Part shown: in pieces, positions 56,041-64,000 of the stretch | Layout of the letters: every line of letters begins with the position of its first letter | Position numbering within the stretch: the first letter of the stretch is position 1 | Source: Blumeriella jaapii | Lineage: Eukaryota; Ascomycota; Leotiomycetes; Helotiales; Drepanopezizaceae | DNA: 64,000 bases | Assembly (NCBI GenBank): GCA_009599575.1 | Contig: VWND01000033.1 | Span: 62,001 to 126,000, forward strand | Direction: 5' to 3' | Notes under the pieces: model-generated | Seen by the model: the letters and a program-made list of their open reading frames with translations, nothing else | The model's database searches: none | What the model was told of the DNA's origin: nothing | Translations under genes and position numbers: made by a program

Positions 56041-57100
56041 TAATTAAGCTTTATTATAGCGAATTAAACGATAAAACCGAATTAGTTGTTAAAAAGGAAA
56101 AGATTGTACTATCAATTGCGACTATTGCACCAGCTGCAATTGTACAGCCTGTTGCAAAACTGATTGCACCACTAATTCAACCACCAATTCAACCTCCAGA
56201 GACTACATAAGTTCGCCAAAGCATCAGAATACGCGTTTTTTCCCGAAAAATTAAAAAGCAACAGCAACAGTTGCTTACAACTAACGAGTTTTACGAACTG
56301 GAGAAAAGAAATTTAAGAAAGAATAACGTCAACATATTGTTTTCTATAAAAACTACTAAAATCAATTCACTCGACGACTGTATTACAAATTACCTTACAC
56401 ACAAAAAAAAGGCAGACGCTGAATGCTCAATCAAGCTACGCCAAAAAGGTATTATTACAACCCCCGGCGAGCCTTTTTTAAAGCTTTTAGAAAAATGGAA
56501 GTAAAAGGTTTGATCGAGAAAAGCGTTTTTGAAATTGTACAATACAACTCCATTCTCCATCACGGCCGAATTTTTAATTCACGAATTGTGAATAAAGTTA
56601 AGGGCAAGAATACAACTACACTATTCGAGAAATCTAGACTGGTAATTTAAGCCTACAACGACGATGGGAAGTACGATATTTTCACTCAATCACCCATTAT
56701 TCAGCGAAATAGCCAAAAATTAATCATAGCTCTCGCTTTAATCCTCGAACATATCTGCAACGCTACATTGCATTTAAGGGATATCACACAAGCTTATATA
56801 AGCGCTAATCGGTTTTTAGAAAGACAGATTCTAGCGCACTTTTCTAAAAAGCTACGATTTAGCTACCCAAAAGGTTCGATTCTGCTGATACACAAGCTTT
56901 TGTACGGTATAACAGAGGCAGGCACGCATTGGTAGGATACGTACTACAAGCACCACAAGAACAAATTTCACATAACTACGTTAACCTACGACCCCTGCTT
57001 ATTTATTTCTATTACTTCTGCTTTCGCAATCGTAAGAATGCAAACAAACGACACGTTGCAGCTAGCAGATAAGGCTTTTTCAACTTTAAAAAAGGCCGAA
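56041..57100 (+). pseudogene. Copia D1 reverse transcriptase
   Basis: After a Gln/Pro-rich linker, RT starts VKGLIEKSVFEIVQYNSI near 56500, then SRIVNKVKGKNTTTLFEKSR, LRDITQAYISANRFLERQIL, LIHKLLYGITEAGTHWWDTY and LTYDPCLLI. The catalytic region is VRMQTNDTLQLADKAF at 57035-57085; this copia branch has MQTDDT in place of the usual YVDD, and one Asp has become Asn. The family is a fungal copia branch with this variant box. Confidence 0.85.
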
Positions 57101-58000
57101 CTGCAAGCAGCAAATTTTAATGCAAAGCCCAAGAATACATTAAATAAAAGCAACGTTTTGACCTTTAACGGAGAAGCCTTATATAAGTCAAATAGCTCTA
57201 TTTTTTTCAAACAGAAGGACCAAGCAAAGAAACTCGAGCTAATCAAGGACGATAGGAGCAATTACTTCGCCCAACGAGCTCGAGAAGCTTATATTACTAG
57301 TCTGTATCAACCCGAGGCTATTTTCGATCTTTCAATAGCTGCACAGATACAAATGGAAAATCTTGTCCAGTTAAATATCGATACAATTAATAAGCGCATT
57401 CGATGAATGATGGATAATCAAGATCGAGGCCTTCTATTTATACAAATCGACCTTCCTACTGCAAAGCTATTTGTTTTTATTAACGGCTTATTTGCCAACA
57501 ACAAAGATTATAATTCGCAAATTGGCTACGAAGTCTTCCTAGCCAATAAAATGCAGCTTGACAACAATTTATTCAAGATAAAGGGGAACTTTATTGCAGC
57601 GAGCTCAACCAAGTGTCAAAGAATTACACGAAGCGTACTAGCTTCAGAGATATACGGAATGGTCTCTGGGGTAGATATCGCTATTTGCATCGCCACAACT
57701 TTACGTATAATCACTCAAAAGCTCAATCTCCCCGATATTCCAGTAGTAATTTGCACTGATTCATACTTTTTGTATAAGTGTTTGGTCAAATTAAAAATAA
57801 CAAAAGAAAAGCGCCTTATGATCGATATTATGGCTCTTCGCCAAAGCTATGAAAAAAGAAAGTTATCAGAGATTAGATGGATCGACGGAAAGGACAATCC
57901 GGCGGATGCTATAACGAAGGCAAACCCTAATAAGGCTTTTACTACTTTTATTAATAAAAACGAAATTGACGTAAAAATAGAAGGTTAGGTAGAAAGATAG
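57101..58000 (+). pseudogene. Copia D1 connection and RNase H
   Basis: Two adjacent open stretches (57038-57406 and 57407-57988) in the same frame, separated by one stop at a Trp codon. They contain FNAKPKNTLNKSNVLTFNGE, AREAYITSLYQPEAIFDLSI, then RNase H: AKLFVFINGLFANNKDYNSQ (family DGSF; Asp to Asn), SVLASEIYGMVSGVDIAICI, VICTDSYFLYKCLVKLKIT, and DGKDNPADAITKANPNKAFT. The true end is the TAG at 57998-58000; the earlier stop at 57986-57988 replaces a Trp still present in D2. The region is nearly intact. Confidence 0.9.
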
Positions 58001-58082
58001 TAAAAAGAAGAAGGAAACGATTACATGTACAATTAAAAGGAGTTTAGCTAACTATGGTTGATTTTTATAAAAGAGTTGCCAG

Positions 58083-58282
58083 TGTGGGTATATGATGGTG
58101 GCTGATCATGCGCATAATCATATGATCAGACCACGTGACGACGGTAGGCTGCAAGCGTGCAGCTCTACCTACATATACCCGTGCGATAGCTAGTTTACTT
58201 CTTAGATCTCTTTCGCAATACAACCCCAGTTATTGCAATATCTCAACTGTGTATACACAACCCCCCTTATGTGATACCAACA
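58083..58282 (+). repeat. Copia D1 3' LTR
   Basis: 200 bp, ending ACCAACA and followed by TSD CGTTT. The plus-strand open stretch 58135-58374 lies over it and is not a gene. Confidence 0.95.
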
Positions 58283-61200
58283 CGTTTAGATTTACGAACG
58301 TTTTAATAGCTTTTTCGTCGATAATATTATTAAACGTCGCCGCGACGGATGCTTTTTACGATTTTTTTTCGTAAATAATAAATTTCAGCTTTTAAATATG
58401 GTTTTACGTTTTATAAAAAGCGCTAAAAAGTTTTATATTAAAATCGTAAAAATAATCGATTAGTTCGTTGTAATTAAAACCGATTAACGCTTTTGCTTCG
58501 CGTAAAACTAATAGGTCGGATTACGGTTGTTTGCCGACGAATGTTTTTAAAAAGACTTCGAAATTTGTAAAAAAGATTATTTTACGAAATGGTTCGGAAA
58601 TAGTCGTTTGCAGTCGAAATTACCGAAAATGCTATGGTTGCTTTCGCCGTAATATAAACAATATTAGATTGCTTATCGGATTATCGTTTTCGAAATGGTT
58701 TTTATACTTTTGCGCCGTGTAATTATTCGAATAAATTAATATCGCGCCGTCGGTTTTTTAGATTTTAAATTTAACGAAAACTTTTTATTTAATCGAAAAG
58801 CTAATAAAAATTATTTTATTTTTTATTTCGTAGCTTTCGGTTTCGTAATCCGATGAAATAGCCGAGGCCATTATTTTAGACGCGCTAAAATACGAAAAAG
58901 CTAGGCTTTTTTAAATAGTTTTAATTAGCTTGGCGTCGTAATATAATTGCAAATAAGTTTCGATTATTTTCGAATTATATGCGAATACAAGCAAAACGTA
59001 ACAATCGAGAATGGCGTCGGTAAGATTTTCGATTTTTTTTTTTTTTTAAAAATCGGCGATATCGAATTTTATAATTATAATACGGTCGGGGCCAGCGAAA
59101 TCTAAAGCGATCGGAACGTTAGAATATATTATAAAACGGCAGTTTCCAAAGCTTCGAATAATCAGAACAGCGAAATAAAAACCGGGGTGCATTTTAAAAA
59201 TTTATTAAATAAAATTGTAAAATATATTGGCGAAAAAAGCTGTAAGCGCTTTTTGGGTTTTAATTAATCGGAAATAATACTTATATATAGCTACTTTTTT
59301 TTATAAAATACAGCAATAATTTGTTTTTTCCGTTATGAAATCTTACGTAATTAACGAATTCGCAGCTTAATTTAAATAAATTTTAAAATATATTTTCGGT
59401 CGAAAAGCCAAAAAAGTCGGCTTTTAGAAATATTTATTACTTTCACTTTTTTACGTTTTAATCGAGTTTTATAATCGCGCTAAAAGTTTTAAAATCTGTT
59501 TTAAAATTTGCGTAGCCTAAATAAGTTTTAATACGCGCTTAAATAATTTTCGCAGTTTTTCGTCGGAATATAAATTAATTATTAAAATTAATTTCGAACA
59601 CGTCGTAATTCGAATTTTTAATAACAGCGAATCGATTAACGAAGCCGATAACGTTAACTTTTTTTGTAATTAAATCGCAATACGCCGCGTAATAATATAC
59701 GTAGAAATAACAGAACTTGCCGTTTTTTTTAGTATTAATATTATTCGTAAAAACGAAATTAAAAAATCGGAGTTTTTCAGCGAAAAAAAATTCGAATAAA
59801 AATAAATTACCGTTTTCAAAAGTCTTTCTTATTTATTTCGGCGTATTATATTTGCAATTTTCCGAAAAAAGCTTAGTTTAATTTTCGTTCGAAATAAAAA
59901 AAAAAAAGCTAACGGATTTATTTGATTTTTGTATAAAAATATCGAAATAAAATTTCTAAATTGTTTCGTCGTCGAAAGCGAAAGTTTTAAGCAAAATAAT
60001 CTAATTTTATATTTTTTATATAATTTTTTTCGCGATAACTTCGATATTTTTTTTTAAGCTTTTTCGGTCGAGTCGTATAATAATCAAAATTTTAAATGTT
60101 TTTATTAAAATTTAAAATATTAGCGGTACGACGTTTTTAAACGCAGCAAACGTTTTTAATATTCGCGTATTTAATTTCGAAAAATTAAATTTAAAATCGT
60201 TTAAGTTTTTTTTTTCGGAATATCTGCGTTTTTTAAATCTGATTTCGTAAAATCGTCGCGTTTTCTATTAATTAATTTAAAAGTTATAATTCGGCGTCGA
60301 TTTCCGGCTGTTTTTATTCGCGGTGTTTTTTTTGCTAGCGACGCGAATAATTTTTTTTTCCGAACAAAAAAGATTTCGAAAATATCGGCGCGCTTTTTTA
60401 CGTTTTTTGTTTTTATTTTTTCCGGAATCGTTTTTATAAATATAATAAGCTTTTTATATTCGAATAAACGGTTATTTGCTATTACGTTTTTGATTTCGTT
60501 TTCGGATTCGTTTTCGATAATTAAAAATAAAAATCGCCGAGCTGTTTTAGCCGTTTTAAAAATATTAATTGCTATAACGTATGTTTTTTCGAATTAAACG
60601 AAAATAATATTAGCTTTTTCGTTTTTTTTATCGTTGTAAATTTAAAATATCGGAATAACGTCGTTTTTTTTTTTCGGTATAAAAATGCCGTATTTGGCGA
60701 CGCTTAGTTTTTTGTTTTAAAAAAAAATTAAATTTAAAATTTCGCAGCCGACTAGAACTTTTTTTAACGATTATATAGCGTCGTCGATTAATTTGCAAAT
60801 AATTATAAAAAAACTTATAAATCTGCGGGCTTTTAAGTTATTAGCTTTTAAAACTTGCGCTTTAAGAATATAGGCGTTTAATATTCAGAATTTTTTTTTT
60901 GTAAAAGTAATAGTTTCGAAAAAGCGAACGAAATGCCGAAATGGAATAATATCGGTGATTTTGCTAAAAACGTATTTTTAAATATTTTTTTTTCGTTAAT
61001 TTAATAAAAAGCGCAAAACTCGGTTTGTTATTTTTTTTTTATTATTTCGAGCTTTTTTCGCTTCGGCGAAAGCTTTTAAAGCGTTGTTATAATTTAATAG
61101 AAATTTGTCGTAATTAAAACTTTTGCGAACGAATTCAGTTTTAACGAAGCTTTTGTAATCGAATAAAAATTCGTTAACGTTTTTAATTATTATATCGAAT

Positions 61201-61345
61201 TACTTTATAAATGTTTTTACGAAAACTGCTTATTAATTTAAAATGGCGGTATTATATATTTACTTAAATTCGAAAAGGTTGCGTATAATAGTTCCGTTTT
61301 AAAATAAATTAAAAATAAATTTGCTAGATTTAGCAACGCTTTGCT
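58283..61345 (-). pseudogene. ORF3 of gypsy C3, main part
   Basis: Counterpart of 44760-47830 in C2. It lacks the LINE-like insertion and carries the mini-repeat at 60315-60350. Readable minus-strand blocks include FKMHPGFYFAVLIIRSFGN and GNCRFIIYSNVPIALDFAG (about 59080-59190). Together with C2 and C4 this gives three collinear versions for comparing conserved codons. Confidence 0.7.
60315..60350 (-). repeat. 36-bp palindromic mini-repeat, C3 ORF3
   Basis: Arms TATTCGCG and CGCGAATA, core GGTGTTTTTTTTGCTAGCGA. Confidence 0.65.
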
Positions 61346-61349
61346 TAAG

Positions 61350-61960
61350 GAACGATATAGTATCGATAAGTTTATTAATTAAAAAAATATGTTGTATTTA
61401 TTAAAAAAAAAATAAAAAAAAATACGGGAATTATAAAATATTTATATTTAAAAGTTACGAAAATTCGCATATTGTTTTTTTAATAAATTATAATTATTCA
61501 GGCAGGCACCCGTTCAGAACAACGAAAAAAGTAAATAGTATATAAAATAATAAATAATAAAATGCATAAAAAATAGTTTTCGTAAAATATACGAGCAATA
61601 TAAATGCATCAGATATGCGGCTTAAACATATACAAAGCTTTTGTTTTAATAAACAAAAGTATAATTAAATAAAAAAAAGTATAATAAATGTTTTAAATAA
61701 TATAAAAAAAGATTTTAAAAATAAACAGTATATATAAAACAAAATAATTAAGTTGTATATAAGTAAAGCAAAACAAAAACAATAAAATAATATATAATAA
61801 AAAAGAAAACAATAAATAATAAAAACAGTAAAATAATTAATAAACAATTTTATATACATTTTTCTTTTTTTCGGTTATAAGTAAAATCACGATTTAAATT
61901 ATGCTTTCAGCAGCGGAATTATCGTTCGGCTGTTTTCAGATCTTTTCAAAAGGTTTTTTT
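61350..61960 (-). other. AT-rich spacer of C3
   Basis: Same A/T-rich spacer as in C2 and C4. The open stretch 61665-61859 is a low-complexity hydrophobic frame and not a gene. Confidence 0.6.
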
Positions 61961-61964
61961 TTTT

Positions 61965-64000
61965 CAGAAGTATAATCGTTTTAATCGAAGTCGTCGTCGG
62001 ATTCGCTGAAATCGAAATCGGTTTTTAAATCAAAATTCAAAAAATAAATTTGCTGGTTTTTTTTATAAAATCGCTTTAACCGGTTGGCGGCGAACGTTTT
62101 TTTTAATTTTGTTTTATCGAATTTCGTAAGCTTATAATAGCTTTTATTTAATTCGGCCTCGTATACTTCGTAAGATCCGAGCCATTTATAATTAAGTTTA
62201 ATATCGGCCGATTTGTTAATAGCGCGCTGAATATCGTAAATTAAAACCAGATTTTCTTTTTTAATTAGCGTTTTTTTTAAAATTTTGGTTTTGTTTCAGA
62301 CTTTTTTAGCTGCTTTCCTATTTTTTTTTTTTTTTTTAAATTATTTTTTTTATATTTATATTACGATAATTTAATTGTTTAAATTTTATTATTAATAAAT
62401 TTGTTTTCGTTTTTATTTTAATTACGTTATAAAATTTTTATATAAGCCATTTTGTTTTTAAAAGCAGTCGAGCGTTTTTGCCGTATTAAATAAAAAATAA
62501 AATCATTTTAATAAAAGCGTATATGCATATACGCATAACAAAAAGCATTTCCGAAAATTTCCGCGACTAACGTTTATAATTTTTTCGAATAATAATTTTT
62601 AAAAAGCCGTCGAAAATATTTCTATAGCTTCGTTTAACGAATTCGTTGCTTTTCGAATTGTAAACTAAAATTTAAATACGCTGAATGCCGTATTTTTTTT
62701 GTAAAAGTTTTCGATAATAACGCTTTTGTTTTTTTCGGATTTATTATCGACGTTTAATTTGCTCGAAAATATAAACCGTATCGATATACCACTTTTGTTT
62801 TTTTTTTTTAAAAAAACCGTATCGATATACCACGTTTTTTTAAAAAAAGGATTTTTATTTTTTCGTTATAGCTTCGGAAGTAGCGTTTCGGAAAAATCGC
62901 TTTTTAAACCATTTAAACAAATCGTCGATAACGAATATAAAATACGTATATTCGCGATCGGTGATTAATACGCGTATAACGTCGAAGTTAATTTTTTTTT
63001 AGATTCCAAAAGATTACGTCGAATATAATAAGGTTTTTTTTCGGCCAGGTTTTCGTTTTTAGCAAAAAATATAGTTTTTAACGAAAGCTTTGCAGTTTTC
63101 GAAGCATTTTTTTTATTAAAAGTCGTTTTTAATTCGGTGATAAATGGTTTTAACTTTTTGATAAAATATTTTTTCGTAGGTTTTTTTATAATTTAAAATT
63201 TATCGGCTTTATTATTTATTATTAGCCGTTTTTAATATATATTATTTTTTATTTTATATAGTTTCCTGTCGGCTAAAATATAATCGAAAGCTTGGTTTTT
63301 AAACGATTTAAACTAATAGTTTAATATATTAAATAATTTAAACAAAATGGTTAAATAATATGCGATTAAATAAAAATCCTCGGTTTTATAATTATCGATT
63401 AAAAGTTTACTTTCGTCGCTAATCGATTTATTCCGATCGTTTTCGATCAAATCTATTCGCGGTGCCAGCCGAAATAGTAACGCGAATGCTTTTTCGGCCC
63501 GAAAGTCGGTGTTTTTTATTCGCGATGCTAATCGAAATGGCAACGCGAATAATTTTGGCTTTATAAAACCCAAAGCGTAAATAGCGAAGCAATTAATTTC
63601 GTTAGCGATTTATTCGTCGATATTTTGTTCGTTTTATTTAGCGAAATTAAATAAATAAAAACGTTTTCGTTTAAAAAGGCCGTTTGCCGCTATATTAATT
63701 GTTTTTTTAATATGTTTAATTTCGAAGTTTATAAATCGTATTTAAATTATTTAATTAATAACGAGCGCTTTTGATAAATTATTAGCTTTTTTATTTGATT
63801 AATCGATAAAAACTTTTGCGTTTGTTTTTAAAATAAAATATACGCCGTATAATTCGCTTTTTATTTTTTTTATTATTTTAAAAACGCTTCGATATTTTCG
63901 TTTAATAATATCGTAGCGTACTTTCGCGAAGAATTATAAGCCGCTTTCGAATCGTGAAAAATATCGTTTTTTGTTTTTATTAATTTATTACAATACGATT
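61965..64000 (-). pseudogene. Gypsy C3 pol: integrase, linker, RNase H (partial)
   Basis: Continues off the window end. The linker (open frame 63313-63573) reads FALPFRLASRI then FALLFRLAPRIDLIENDR, encoded by two mini-repeats, and LLIDNYKTEDFYLIAYYLTI. Integrase core and acidic tail are collinear with C2. Near 62776-62840 a duplicated 20-bp segment (CGTATCGATATACCAC twice) is a local change seen only in this copy. Confidence 0.82.
63454..63552 (-). repeat. Pair of palindromic mini-repeats, C3 linker
   Basis: Two 36-bp units (63454-63489, 63517-63552) at the same sites as in C2 and C4. Confidence 0.8.

Larger units (their letters stand above)
52127..58282 (+). mobile_element. Copia D1, complete, lightly mutated
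   Basis: 6156-bp Ty1/copia element on the plus strand with 199- and 200-bp LTRs (TGTGGG...CAACA) and the 5-bp TSD CGTTT (52122-52126 and 58283-58287). Order: gag, protease, integrase, RT, RNase H. It keeps far more G and C than D2 and only scattered stops and frameshifts. It sits inside C3 ORF3 and is the youngest LTR element in the window. Confidence 0.95.
51585..64000 (-). mobile_element. Gypsy C3, inserted in C2 and split by copia D1; continues past window end
   Basis: Minus-strand C copy: 3' LTR 51585-51851, end of ORF3 51852-52126, then D1, then 58283-64000 with the rest of ORF3, spacer, integrase and into RNase H. At the window end it corresponds to about 50405 of C2. It lies in another C element (C2), a same-family nesting. 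Confidence 0.9.

Noticed and set aside
1..64000. CRISPR array, tRNA, rRNA or intact host gene
   Set aside because: No regularly spaced repeats with unique spacers, no tRNA-like cloverleaf and no uninterrupted gene-length frame was seen.

Overview
The window is non-genic, AT-rich DNA of a filamentous ascomycete (Pezizomycotina). It is a graveyard of nested LTR retrotransposons damaged by repeat-induced point mutation (RIP). Wherever two copies of the same element can be lined up by eye, almost every difference is C to T or G to A. Stop codons sit where Gln (CAA/CAG) or Trp (TGG) codons belong, and catalytic Asp codons have become Asn. I found no intact host gene, tRNA, rRNA or CRISPR array. 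The species cannot be named from the sequence; the pol types (Ty3/gypsy chromovirus, large Ty3/gypsy, two Ty1/copia types) are those of Pezizomycotina.

Five LTR families can be separated. A: copia, protease to RNase H, 1-4495 (+), with a candidate 3' LTR at 6155-6372. B: chromodomain gypsy, LTR about 270 bp (B1 complete, minus strand, 8596-15002; B2 plus strand, 39126-44228, then interrupted). C: large gypsy, about 11.3 kb without its insertion, LTR about 267 bp (C0, C1, C2, C3 on minus; C4 on plus). C carries gag and pol and, unusually, a third long reading frame (ORF3, about 1,070 codons) between integrase and the 3' LTR. D: copia, about 6.15 kb, LTR about 199 bp (D1 52127-58282, little mutated; D2 18699-37177, heavily mutated and split; D3 a fragment). 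E: gypsy, gag-protease-start of RT, in two pieces around D2.

Layout, left to right: copia A; minus-strand C1 split by B1; C0 5' end; D3 fragment; a short GC-rich insertion; E part 1; D2 5' part; C4 complete, itself carrying a 1.03 kb LINE-like insertion; D2 3' part; E part 2; B2; C2; C3 split by D1; C3 to the window end. The insertion history can be read from target-site duplications (TSDs) and from uninterrupted copies: E was hit by B2, B2 by C2, C2 by C3, C3 by D1; E was also hit by D2, D2 by C4, C4 by the LINE-like element; D3 was hit by C0, C0 by C1, C1 by B1. B jumped into C and C into B, so their active periods overlapped.

Two features stand out as possibly undescribed. One is ORF3 of family C, a conserved reading frame of no recognised family present in three copies. 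The other is a 36-bp palindromic mini-repeat (arms GCATTCGCG and CGCGAATG) found inside coding regions at four sites in family C and, in reverse orientation, at one site in the unrelated family B. The least mutated sequences are the LINE-like insertion at 30777-31803 and copia D1, which mark the youngest events.
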